Source of the DNA: Chondrinema litorale
Lineage (GTDB): Bacteria > Bacteroidota > Bacteroidia > Cytophagales > Flammeovirgaceae
Direction: 5' to 3'
DNA length: 64,000 nucleotides
NCBI RefSeq assembly: GCF_026250525.1
Contig: NZ_CP111044.1
Coordinates: 496,001-560,000 of the forward strand
Shown here: positions 55,403-63,694 of the stretch, one piece after another
Layout: each line of letters opens with the position of its first letter
Position numbering within the stretch: position 1 is the first letter of the stretch
Translations under genes and position numbers: made by a program
Notes under the pieces: generated by a model
The model's input: only the letters and a program-made list of their open reading frames with translations
Databases searched by the model: none
Told to the model about the DNA's origin: nothing

Positions 55403-56572
55403 TTAAATTGGAATGCTAAAATAGAAGGTTGATCCTTCATTCAATTTGCTTTCTGCCCAAACTGTTCCATTATGATATTCAATTACTTTCCGTACAATTG
55501 AAAGTCCAACTCCTGTACCATCAAAATCTGATGTTTTGTGCAAACGTTCAAAAATGTTAAACAACCGATCGTAATACTGCATATCAAAACCTACCCCATT
55601 ATCTTTCACTACATACACGCAACTGCCCTCAGACTCATAATTACTCACTTCTATCTTGCTAAGGTCTCTTGGTAATGTATATTTAATTGCATTAGAAAGT
55701 AAATTTGTTACTAATTGAGTAATCATGGTTTTATCTGCTTGGCAATTATTCAATTTGCCTAATTTAAACTCAATTTTTCTTTCACCTTTATCTTCGGTTA
55801 GATCAGAGTAAGCGTTTTCAAACACTTGCTGCATGTTTATATCTTGCTTTTTTGCCGTTTCGCGATCTAATCTAGACACAAGTAAAATCTCATCGATTAA
55901 GTGACTCATTTTAGTAGTATTCTTCATTATTAAATCAATTATCTCGCCTCCATCCAGATCTAAATTTGATCGATAATCTTCATTTAAAATTTTAGAATAG
56001 TTTGAAATTGCTCGCAGTGGTGCTCGTAAATCGTGAGATACAGTATAGCTAAAAGACTCTAATTCGTTGTTTTTAAGTTTAAGTTCTTTTGTGCGCTTGG
56101 ATACTTGTTTTTCTAATTCAGTGTTGAATTGCTGAATTTTCTTCATTGCCATTTTGCGATCGGTTATATCTTGGATAAAAACATGAATTACAGGTTTATT
56201 TCCCAACATAAATTTACACGGTGTAGCCTCAGCAATAAATACAGAACCATCTTTCCTTTTGAAACTAGTTTCAACACTCAATTTATTTTCTACCTGCATT
56301 TGATTTAAAACTTCAGTAGAATGATCAAGCTCAGATTCGGTGTGGAGATCAAATATCTTTTTCTTTAAAAAATCTTCTCTGGAATAACCAAACTCTCTTA
56401 TCGCACTATCATTAGCATTAATGATAGCCATTTCCATATCGTGGATAATCGTAGGAATAATGGAATATTTGAACATCTGTTTAAAGATGTCTCCTCCTTC
56501 ATCAATTTGCTGAAAATCTTTCAAAAGATTTATAGAATCAGCATTATCATGTTTATCCTCTGCTTTATTCAT
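55403..56572 (-). CDS. Cytoplasmic PAS-domain sensor histidine kinase
   Basis: 389 residues with no membrane helix: a PAS domain with PAC motif (about 30-150: MFKYSIIPTIIHDMEMAIIN, ETSFKRKDGSVFIAEATPCK, IHVFIQDITDRKMAMKKIQ), a coiled linker, HisKA with SYTVSHDLRAPLRAISNYSK, and HATPase with VTNLLSNAIKYT, VKDNGVGFDM, FERLHKTSDFDGTGVGLSIV. Such bacteriophytochrome-like kinases often work with single-domain receivers, and one is encoded divergently 481 bases away. Confidence 0.9.
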   Translation of the reverse strand: MNKAEDKHDNADSINLLKDFQQIDEGGDIFKQMFKYSIIPTIIHDMEMAIINANDSAIREFGYSREDFLKKKIFDLHTESELDHSTEVLNQMQVENKLSVETSFKRKDGSVFIAEATPCKFMLGNKPVIHVFIQDITDRKMAMKKIQQFNTELEKQVSKRTKELKLKNNELESFSYTVSHDLRAPLRAISNYSKILNEDYRSNLDLDGGEIIDLIMKNTTKMSHLIDEILLVSRLDRETAKKQDINMQQVFENAYSDLTEDKGERKIEFKLGKLNNCQADKTMITQLVTNLLSNAIKYTLPRDLSKIEVSNYESEGSCVYVVKDNGVGFDMQYYDRLFNIFERLHKTSDFDGTGVGLSIVRKVIEYHNGTVWAESKLNEGSTFYFSIPI

Positions 56573-57053
56573 AGCAAGATCACTTAACTTAATGATGTTC
56601 TTTTAGATTAAATCAAAGTTAAGTTAATCAATTTTTGAGATTGAATAAAAGAAGAAGATTAATAAATTACACTAGGCATTTCAATTAGAACAAAATATTC
56701 AGATACTCTTTTTTGGTTATTTATATTATCCTTGTTAAATTAAATTGGAGCACTTAAATATATGCGACTAAGTCTCAATATTTATGTCATTTTTTAATCT
56801 TTTTAAGATGATTCGAGATGGTAAAACATCAATTTTTTAATCTAAACATTGTTATGTAAATGTGCTGAATTCTTCTAAACGCAGCGACAAAATTTATGAC
56901 ATATTATATATCACTCTTTATCAATAGTTTATGAAAAATCATAAAAATTTGAGACAATAATCTAGTTCGATATAATTTTTTTTGCATTATTTTAATAATA
57001 GAATTTTGAAACAAATAAATTAATTTTGGCCATTATTTTATGTAAAAGATAGT
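56573..57053. other. 481-base divergent region, PAS kinase / receiver
   Basis: No gene seen. Very AT-rich; presumably holds both promoters. No palindrome or consensus -7/-33 pair was convincing. Confidence 0.4.
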
Positions 57054-57563
57054 ATGCCTTATTCTGGAATAAAAAAAATTATACTTCTTGAGGACAGTCT
57101 GGAAGATCAAATAATTATTAAGGGGAATTTATACAGCAGTGGAATTTTTGCTGGTATAGCATGCTGTGACAACAAACAAGATTACATACACTGTTTAAAA
57201 CATACCCAACCTGATATTATACTATTAGATTACCATGTGCCTAGTTTCGACTTCGATGAAGCATTGAAAATGGCAAGAAATGCTCATGAAAATGTGCCTG
57301 TGATTTATGTAACAGGTATAATTACAAAAGAATTAGCTTCTGAAGTTTTAGTAAAAGGAGCTGATGCATTAGTAACAAAAGACTGTTTGGAAGAATTGCC
57401 GACCGTTGTACAAAGTTTATGGTTAAATTTATTAATGAAGCGTGCACCTCAAGAAGCCTCAAAAAAGAATCTTAGCAAAAAACTAGAATATATAAAGCTT
57501 GAATTAAATTCTTTGATCAAAAATAATCAGATATGTATTAAGGCTTTTGATAAAAGTGAATAA
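57054..57563 (+). CDS. Single-domain response regulator
   Basis: 169 residues: receiver in 6-130 with Glu13/Asp14, phosphoacceptor Asp59 (IILLDYHVPSFDFDEAL), YVTGI and the conserved lysine in LVTKDC. The rest (130-169) is a short helical tail with no output domain. It likely relays phosphate or acts by protein contact; the divergent PAS kinase is the natural partner. Confidence 0.87.
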   Translation: MPYSGIKKIILLEDSLEDQIIIKGNLYSSGIFAGIACCDNKQDYIHCLKHTQPDIILLDYHVPSFDFDEALKMARNAHENVPVIYVTGIITKELASEVLVKGADALVTKDCLEELPTVVQSLWLNLLMKRAPQEASKKNLSKKLEYIKLELNSLIKNNQICIKAFDKSE

Positions 57564-57676
57564 AAGTCTATCATCTTTTCATCATTTTACTTGATGCAAA
57601 AACTTTAAGAATCATCATATAATTACTTTCTGTGAATAGTTAATTGGCCTATCTTTTACAAAACCTTTTATATAAA

Positions 57677-58753
57677 CTACTCAACAATCTCCAATTTCTG
57701 TCGATAAATAAATCGATCTGTATTGATCTCTATAAAATATAGGGCTGGAGGAAGTATTTTGTTTGGTGACACTTTCAAATAATTACCATCATAATTTTTA
57801 ATCAAAGTAGAATATACTTTTACGCCTCTAATATCAGAATAAGTTACTCTTACATAAGAGTAATTGTAAGCAGGCATTATGATGTTAATTTCTCCCTGAG
57901 AAAGATTTAAGCTTGGGAAAACTTCTACTTGGTTTTCGTTAAAATTATTGATATTAATGATTGAACTATATGTTGTAGAACTATCCTTATCAATAATTTC
58001 TAACATATAGTAATTATTACCTGGAACAATCTTATTATGTTCGAAGATATAATTTGATACTGACTCTTCAGCTCCCTTGCCATATACTTTGCCAATTTCG
58101 CTGAATGTTGAGCCGTCAGCTGAGTGTAAAACTTTAAAATAATCGAAATTTGTTTCGGAAGATGTTCGCCAATTAAGCTCTACAATATCTCCTTTTAATT
58201 GTCCTCTAAAAAACACTAGATTTACTGGTAATAAACCTGAGTTTACACCATCTTCATCGATAGCAACTTCTCCTCCCAAACCATCGCCATTTAAACAATA
58301 TACTGGAGCATCAGCTTCAGTTGGTGGATCTGTATCATTACACGCCCCCCCACCTTTAGCTATTATAGTTCCACAAATTCTTAATTGATTACTACCACTA
58401 GAGCCTGTAACTACCCCTCCAGATTCGATAATAATATATCTACCACAACCAGAATCTGTACCATCATTAAGATCTATTTTGTCACTAGAACCAGGGAAAT
58501 CTAGATGACCTCCATCTTGAATCCTAATGTTAGCGTCTAAGGTATTATTACCACTCACTTCAATTGTGACTCCATCGGTAATAATTACTTCATCGCCAGA
58601 TGCAGGGGCACTTCCAGTCTCATCGCAAGTCATAGTGGCTAAGCCAATAGTACAAGGTGAACCTCCACTACAAGATATAGTACAGGTTTGAGCAAGTGAA
58701 ATGTGTGCTATGATAAAATGCAGTACAAAAAGAGATAGCCTTAATCTATTCAA
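57677..58753 (-). CDS. T9SS-exported protein with cysteine-rich N-terminal domain
   Basis: 358 residues. The signal peptide (IIAHISLAQ) is followed by a small-residue and cysteine-rich beta region (about 22-165: TCTISCSGGSPCTIGLATMT, SGDEVIITDGVTIEVSG, GGHLDFPGSSDKIDL, QLRICGTIIAKGGGACN). A beta domain shared with other sorted proteins follows (about 175-270: LLPVNLVFFRGQLKGDIVEL, NWRTSSETNFDYFKVLHSAD), then a T9SS-type C-terminal domain. The right-handed repeat-like start suggests an adhesin or surface-layer component. Confidence 0.72.
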   Translation of the reverse strand: MNRLRLSLFVLHFIIAHISLAQTCTISCSGGSPCTIGLATMTCDETGSAPASGDEVIITDGVTIEVSGNNTLDANIRIQDGGHLDFPGSSDKIDLNDGTDSGCGRYIIIESGGVVTGSSGSNQLRICGTIIAKGGGACNDTDPPTEADAPVYCLNGDGLGGEVAIDEDGVNSGLLPVNLVFFRGQLKGDIVELNWRTSSETNFDYFKVLHSADGSTFSEIGKVYGKGAEESVSNYIFEHNKIVPGNNYYMLEIIDKDSSTTYSSIININNFNENQVEVFPSLNLSQGEINIIMPAYNYSYVRVTYSDIRGVKVYSTLIKNYDGNYLKVSPNKILPPALYFIEINTDRFIYRQKLEIVE

Positions 58754-59159
58754 GATGCTAATAAAGGTTAAAGTCAGCTCTAAAAACGACGAAGAACTAT
58801 AAAATTACTTCTAGACTAATAGCAAGGCCTCTTTCTAATTTAAAAAGGTAAAGTATATTTAATATCCTTACCTTATATTAGGTTCATTTCGCTTAAAAAA
58901 TTTAGCCTTTATTTTAAACTTACACTTTGTTATATAACCAATATAGAGCGTATCAAAAATACAAGTTGCTTATTTTTAAAAAAATTTGAGGTTATTCTAT
59001 GAGCAAGGATTATAAAATTGTAATAACCCTAAAAACACTACGAATTGGAAAATATTAAATGGCCACTTTACCTGCACTTATGTCAAAAAAAATTATAGCG
59101 GCTAATAAAAGATGCTGCTTTTAAAGCAAAAGAACAATTAGTTGTTTCTTATAAATTAC
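58754..59159. other. Intergenic region between T9SS gene and aldo/keto reductase
   Basis: Contains only short plus-strand frames (such as 19 codons from 58999 and 21 codons from about 59060) with no supporting signal. The T9SS gene promoter should be at the left side. Confidence 0.4.
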
Positions 59160-59194
59160 AAACAACATGGCGTAAATAATCCACCATGTTGTTT
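59160..59194 (-). terminator. Terminator of the redox cluster
   Basis: Perfect 11-base arms AAACAACATGG / CCATGTTGTTT with a 13-base loop, 15 bases after the aldo/keto reductase stop; the minus-strand side continues TTTGTAATTT. Confidence 0.72.
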
Positions 59195-59209
59195 GAAGAA
59201 ACTAAACAT

Positions 59210-60076
59210 TTAGCTCAATTTGCCACCGAATACAGGCATCATATTAGCATCACCATAATCAGTAATTTCCTCAACATTTTTTAAGATTTCCATATCACTT
59301 TCTGATATTACAAAATCTATATCTGCATTATTTTTCATATGTGCTGGGTTTGCTGTTTTTGGTAAAGGCAAAAGACCCAACTGCAAAATGTAGCGAATAC
59401 TTAATTGAGGAACAGTAACATTATATTTTTTAGCAACTGCAAGTACCTCTTCATTGTGCATTAATACTCCATGTGCGATTGGTGAATATGCTTCTACCAG
59501 AATATTTTGGTCTTGACAGTATTGGATAAGCGAGGTCGGAGTTTTACCAATGTGAGCCAATATCTGATTTACCATTGGTTTTACAGTGCAATTTTCAAGA
59601 ATGTTTTCAATGTCTGCCTGCTCAAAGTTAGACAAACCAATTGCACGAAGTTTACCAGCTTTGTAGGCATCTTCTAATGCTCTCCAAGCTTCACTGTTTC
59701 CTTCTTTATGTGGATCACTTTCATGAAATTGCATCCAAGGTTTCGGGCTATGGATAATCATTAAATCAATGTAATCTAGTCCCATTGTTTTAAGTGAACC
59801 ATCTATTGAAGCTACTGCTTCTTCATAAGATTTTACCTCTGCTGCAAGCTTGGTAGTAACAAACAGATCAGATCTTTTTAGACCGCTAGCTATCACACCT
59901 TTTCCAACACCATTTTCGTTTTGGTAAGCTTGTGCCGTATCTATATGTCTATAACCGATATCAGTTGCATCTTTTACAGCTTGTACTGCATCATCGTTAC
60001 TGATAAACCATGTACCAAGGCCTAACTTCGGAATTTCTACTCCATTAGGTAATTTATAATTTTCGTTTAGTATCAT
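59210..60076 (-). CDS. Aldo/keto reductase (AKR5-like, 2,5-diketo-D-gluconate reductase type)
   Basis: 288 residues: KLPNGVEIPKLGLGTWFISN, catalytic GYRHIDTAQAYQNENGVGKG (Asp50/Tyr55 region), VTTKL (Lys), DLMIIHSPKPW (His), IGLSNFEQADIENIL and IRYILQLGLLPLPKTANPAH. A typical monomeric NADPH reductase of small aldehydes and ketones. It is the last gene of the minus-strand detoxification cluster; a terminator follows. Confidence 0.9.
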   Translation of the reverse strand: MILNENYKLPNGVEIPKLGLGTWFISNDDAVQAVKDATDIGYRHIDTAQAYQNENGVGKGVIASGLKRSDLFVTTKLAAEVKSYEEAVASIDGSLKTMGLDYIDLMIIHSPKPWMQFHESDPHKEGNSEAWRALEDAYKAGKLRAIGLSNFEQADIENILENCTVKPMVNQILAHIGKTPTSLIQYCQDQNILVEAYSPIAHGVLMHNEEVLAVAKKYNVTVPQLSIRYILQLGLLPLPKTANPAHMKNNADIDFVISESDMEILKNVEEITDYGDANMMPVFGGKLS

Positions 60077-60113
60077 AATTTTAAAGTTTAATTGATCTTA
60101 TTTTAATATATAC

Positions 60114-60503
60114 TTATTCGTTATAAGCCAATACCTTTACTGTAGCAGCTTTTGCATTTCTACTAATCATAGAATTGAGATAAGGACTTTTGCTATATTT
60201 TTGTCTATAAGCCTCATCAATTTTATCATTAATATCTCCCTCTATTAGCTCAAAACGAACTTTCTTTGTAAGCCCAGCAGCTTCAATTTTTCCAGCTTTT
60301 TGCTTTACAGCAGAATTATACCATCTAGATTTAGTGCCATTATATGCTCTCACATACAATTGATTTTCTACTGATACAACCCAAATCCAAGTTGGTGTAC
60401 CATAGGTTTTTCCATCTTCTCGGAATGGTGCTATGTGAAAGTCGTCTTTTTGAGCTATTAGAGTTATTTCTTCTTGTGTTAATGATTCAGAGATAGTTTC
60501 CAT
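60114..60503 (-). CDS. DUF2255 family protein
   Basis: 129 residues with the family's recognisable string: IAPFREDGKTYGTPTWIWVV, NQLYVRAYNGTKSRWYNSAV, and the end ISRNAKAATVKVLAYNE. The fold resembles flavin/F420-type split-barrel proteins, but no function is established. Lies between the tautomerase and the aldo/keto reductase with short gaps, so co-transcription is likely. Confidence 0.8.
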   Translation of the reverse strand: METISESLTQEEITLIAQKDDFHIAPFREDGKTYGTPTWIWVVSVENQLYVRAYNGTKSRWYNSAVKQKAGKIEAAGLTKKVRFELIEGDINDKIDEAYRQKYSKSPYLNSMISRNAKAATVKVLAYNE

Positions 60504-60515
60504 AAGTTTTATATT

Positions 60516-60743
60516 TCACATTTCGTATCCGGGCTCTTTATAGAGAATATCTTTTCGCCCGATAATTTTTTTAGGATAAATCTCACTTTTCCATTCACCT
60601 GAAGTAAAATCTTCTATGGTAACAGAGTAAGATTCATCACCATAACCAATCACTTTTTGTGCAGCTTTTACTAGCTCTTTAGCCAATTCTTGCTTTTGCT
60701 CTTCAGTTTTACCTTCGAGCAGATTAATTTGTAAATGAGGCAT
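60516..60743 (-). CDS. 4-oxalocrotonate tautomerase-family protein
   Basis: 75 residues beginning MPHLQINLLEGKTEEQKQEL; Pro2 after Met removal is the catalytic base of the family, and SVTIEDFTSGEW is the usual central strand. Acts on keto-enol substrates. One base separates it from the cupin gene, so the two are coupled. Confidence 0.85.
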   Translation of the reverse strand: MPHLQINLLEGKTEEQKQELAKELVKAAQKVIGYGDESYSVTIEDFTSGEWKSEIYPKKIIGRKDILYKEPGYEM

Positions 60744-60744
60744 A

Positions 60745-61146
60745 TCAGCTCTTTTTATATTGTTCGTCTGAAACTTTTTCCATCCATGTTACTACTTCTC
60801 CATTCAATTCTTCTTGAATAGCAATATGGCTCATTGCTTTATTTGGAGAAGCACCGTGCCAGTGTTTTTCGTTTGGAGCAAACCAAACAACATCTCCCGG
60901 TCTAATTTCTTCAATTGGTCCACCTTCGCGCTGCACCCAACCCAAACCAGATTCTACTATAAGAGTTTGACCAACTGGATGTGTATGCCAAGCAGTTCTG
61001 GCTCCAGCTTCAAAGGTTACTAGTGCTCCTGCTGCCTTTGTTACATTATCTTTTTTATTGAACAGTGGATCAATTCTTACTGTACCTGTAAACCAAGCTT
61101 CTGGTCCTTTTACCGATAGCATTTCGCCGTTTTTTACTATTTCCAT
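60745..61146 (-). CDS. Cupin-domain protein (carboxymuconolactone-pathway-like)
   Basis: 133 residues. Cupin metal motifs are AWHTHPVGQTLIVESGLGWV and PGDVVWFAPNEKHWHGASPN, with His/His/Gln/His ligands. A close paralogue is encoded at the right edge of the window; both end SDEQYKK. Probably a small dioxygenase- or isomerase-like metalloprotein of unknown substrate. The IS1595-type element sits immediately upstream, about 13 bases from the start, and must have replaced or moved its promoter. Confidence 0.85.
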   Translation of the reverse strand: MEIVKNGEMLSVKGPEAWFTGTVRIDPLFNKKDNVTKAAGALVTFEAGARTAWHTHPVGQTLIVESGLGWVQREGGPIEEIRPGDVVWFAPNEKHWHGASPNKAMSHIAIQEELNGEVVTWMEKVSDEQYKKS

Positions 61147-61166
61147 ATTACGTGTGTTTTAGGTAA

Positions 61167-62180
61167 AATGATTATCCGTATTCTTACCACAAGCTCAAGT
61201 GAGCGTACAAGCAATTAATATTCTGTCAAAAATATCATTTTCAAAGTATCTTCTATTGAGTTTGTAACAGAACTCATCTAGATAATTCTGTAGATACCCT
61301 GGCCTTGTATGCTGATATATCCCTTGTAGGACTTTCTTTGCATTCCCAATGGCTGTATGTACCCAAGGTAGTTTGATATGGGCCTGTTTTGAGGGCACTT
61401 TTTCCACATCCATCTCGAACTCTCCTGTCAGTGACTGATAGGTTGAATAGCCATCTGTAATCATCTTGGCATTCTGGGCAACATGCCGGGTAATCGTATT
61501 TCTAGCAGTTTCTACTGTAAAATCAGCGCATACAGCCATTTTGAAATACTTGCACCTTTTAGAAGGGCGGTGTTTTTTAGGCTGTAGCACCACCTCTGTC
61601 TGTGCAAAGACCATCGCCATGGTCTGCTTCTGGCTCCCCCTTCCCCGCTTTCTCTCCTCTTCCTTCTGCCCCTCGGGTACTAGTGTTTCAAAGAACCCTT
61701 CGTCTACCTCAATATTGCCTCCCAGCAAGTAGTGGTTGTCCCGTTGGCCCATCGCAGAGCGTATTTTGTGCATCATTGCCCAGATAGGTTCATAGCGCTT
61801 ATGATTGAGCTGCCTCTGCACATTACAGGCAGAAGAACCTTTCTTGCTACAGCCCATCAGCCAGATAGCAACGAACCAGTAGCGAAACGGAAGTTTGGAA
61901 GCTTCCATGATGGTGCCACTGCGGAGGCCTGTCCTAAAACTGCATGACTTGCATTGGTACATCTGCTTGCTATTTAGCCAGTAATGCTCTTGGCTACCGC
62001 ATTTCTTGCAACAAACACCTGCTTTATCCCTGATTTCCTTGAAACGCTCACGGCATACCTGCTCATTGCGGTACGCTTCCATGAATTCAATAATACTATC
62101 CATAATCACCTGTTTTTGAGCTAATTTCGAAGCGCAGACCATACCCTATTTACTTTGTGGTAGCTTTACGGATAATCATT
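61167..62180 (-). mobile_element. IS1595-family (ISXO2-like) insertion sequence, complete
   Basis: 1014 bp with terminal inverted repeats AATGATTATCCGTA followed, after a four-base difference, by TACCACAA at both ends. It is flanked by an 8-bp direct repeat TTAGGTAA (61159-61166 and 62181-62188), the size expected for IS1595. The interior is visibly richer in G+C than the surrounding genes, a sign of foreign origin. Confidence 0.92.
61195..62142 (-). CDS. IS1595-family transposase (ISXO2-like)
   Basis: 315 residues; a start at MDSIIEFMEAYRNEQVC (13 codons in) fits the family as well. Zinc-ribbon CCKKCGSQEHYWLNSKQMYQ, CKSCSFRTGLRSGT in the N-terminal part, then the ISXO2-like DDE domain (GGNIEVDEGFFETLVPEGQK, MITDGYSTYQSLTGEFEM, HIKLPWVHTAIGNAKKVLQG, LDEFCYKLNRRYFE). 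The acid residues, and the NRR end motif, are intact. Confidence 0.92.
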   Translation of the reverse strand: MVCASKLAQKQVIMDSIIEFMEAYRNEQVCRERFKEIRDKAGVCCKKCGSQEHYWLNSKQMYQCKSCSFRTGLRSGTIMEASKLPFRYWFVAIWLMGCSKKGSSACNVQRQLNHKRYEPIWAMMHKIRSAMGQRDNHYLLGGNIEVDEGFFETLVPEGQKEEERKRGRGSQKQTMAMVFAQTEVVLQPKKHRPSKRCKYFKMAVCADFTVETARNTITRHVAQNAKMITDGYSTYQSLTGEFEMDVEKVPSKQAHIKLPWVHTAIGNAKKVLQGIYQHTRPGYLQNYLDEFCYKLNRRYFENDIFDRILIACTLT

Positions 62181-62194
62181 TTAGGTAATAAACT

Positions 62195-62221
62195 CTACCA
62201 CAAGCATTTTGCCTGTGGTAG
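62195..62221 (-). terminator. Hairpin after the alcohol dehydrogenase gene
   Basis: CTACCACA / TGTGGTAG arms with inner GC pairs around ATTTT, 18 bases past the dehydrogenase stop. The minus strand continues GAGTTTATT, so the U-run is weak. The arm sequence echoes the TACCACAAG of the IS end repeats. Confidence 0.5.
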
Positions 62222-62239
62222 TTATTTTCCAAAAGTTAA

Positions 62240-63430
62240 TTAAAAAGTAGCTGCATCTATAACATATCTATAGCGAGCTTCTTTATTCACTACTTTATCC
62301 CACGCCTCGTTAATTTCTTCGGCTTTTATAATTTGTATTTCTGGTTTTATTCCGTTTTCTGCACAGTAGTGAACTACTTCTTGAGTTTCTGGAATTCCTC
62401 CAATTAATGATGAGTTAAAATTCACTCTTGCAAATGCTAACATCAAATTATTAATAGTGATTTCTGATGCATTTGGCATACCTACAAATGTGAAAGTACC
62501 ACCTGGTTTTAAACAGAATACATAAGGTGTTACATTGAATTGATAAGGAATTGTGCTTATCATATAATCCAATGTTTTGCTATAGGCTTGCATGTTTTTA
62601 AACTCCTCGTCTACTACAATTACCTCTTTTACTCCCCAAGATTTTATGTCTTCTACTTTATCTGGAGAAGTTGTAAATGCATATACTTCTGCACCTTTAG
62701 AGACTGCAATTTTTACTGCTAAATGGCCTAATCCGCCAATACCTGCAACACCTACTTTATCTCCAATTTTAAATTGGGCTCTCATCAGTGGCGAATAAGT
62801 TGTAATTCCCGCACATAATAATGGAGCTGCTTCTTCAAAACTGATGTTATCTGGAATGTGCACAGCAAAATGGTCTCTCACCACTATTTTATCTGAGTAA
62901 CCACCTTGTGTAATACCTGATGGTTCTGCTTCTGTTGGGTAACCATAAGTAAATACTGTTTGACCTCTATCGCAAAAATGTTCGTCGCCATGCGTACAGC
63001 TTTCGCATTCCATACAGCTATCTACCATACAGCCAACTCCTGCTCTATCACCAACTTTAAACTTGGTTACATTTTTACCCACTGCTGCTACCACACCTAC
63101 AATCTCATGTCCGGGAACTTGCGGATATATTTGTTTACCCCAGTGCCCCTTTTCTTGGTGAATATCTGAATGGCAAATACTTGCATATTTAATATCGATT
63201 AAGATATCGTCGTCTCCTACTGGTCTACGTTCAAACTCCCATGGGCTCAACTTTCCCGATTCGTCTTTAGCTGCGTAACCTTTTGTTTTGATGTTATTGT
63301 TCATAGTTTTTGATTGATTGTCTCTGGAAAAAAGTTGCAGGGGGTTTGTTATCATCAAACTTGTCCCTGCAATAGCTGATTGTTGTATAAAATTCCTTCT
63401 TGATTTACTATTTGAACTACTTGTACTCAT
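62240..63430 (-). CDS. Zinc-dependent alcohol dehydrogenase (YahK/CAD-like) with Tat signal
   Basis: 396 residues. Zinc-binding CHSDIHQEKGHWG, VPGHEIVGVV and the structural cysteines CMECESCTHGDEHFC are intact, with the nucleotide motif GVAGIGGLGHLAVKIAVSKG and YGYPTEAEPSGITQGGYSDK. A twin-arginine signal precedes the enzyme (SKSRRNFIQQSAIAGTSLMI), suggesting export in a folded, cofactor-loaded state, unusual for this family. It reduces aldehydes with NADPH in known homologues. Between the two cupin genes and probably upstream of the cluster before the IS arrived. Confidence 0.9.
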   Translation of the reverse strand: MSTSSSNSKSRRNFIQQSAIAGTSLMITNPLQLFSRDNQSKTMNNNIKTKGYAAKDESGKLSPWEFERRPVGDDDILIDIKYASICHSDIHQEKGHWGKQIYPQVPGHEIVGVVAAVGKNVTKFKVGDRAGVGCMVDSCMECESCTHGDEHFCDRGQTVFTYGYPTEAEPSGITQGGYSDKIVVRDHFAVHIPDNISFEEAAPLLCAGITTYSPLMRAQFKIGDKVGVAGIGGLGHLAVKIAVSKGAEVYAFTTSPDKVEDIKSWGVKEVIVVDEEFKNMQAYSKTLDYMISTIPYQFNVTPYVFCLKPGGTFTFVGMPNASEITINNLMLAFARVNFNSSLIGGIPETQEVVHYCAENGIKPEIQIIKAEEINEAWDKVVNKEARYRYVIDAATF

Positions 63431-63694
63431 TGTTATAGCATTAATCTTTTTTAATGTTTTCCTATTGAATTTTAGAAGTTTGAGTATTGATTTGAGTTTA
63501 TCGATCGAGATAGTAAAGTCTACTTCCAGATTAAAATTGAAATGTTATAGTTAAGAAATTCAATACTGTTTAAAATGAAGCATTTCACTAGTCGATCAAT
63601 AAAAGGATGATTAGTCATTCTTGATAGCACAAAGATAGCGTGTATGAATACCTAACATTTAAAGAAATTCAATCCAAAAAATAAGAATTTCAAA

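Noticed and set aside
58999..59130. Two very short plus-strand frames (19 and 21 codons) in the gap before the aldo/keto reductase
   Set aside because: No ribosome-binding signal, no promoter or terminator of their own and unremarkable composition; nothing beyond ATG and stop supports them.
61466..61947. Plus-strand frames over the IS1595 transposase
   Set aside because: They are antisense shadows of the transposase gene in G+C-richer DNA; the minus-strand frame has all transposase motifs.
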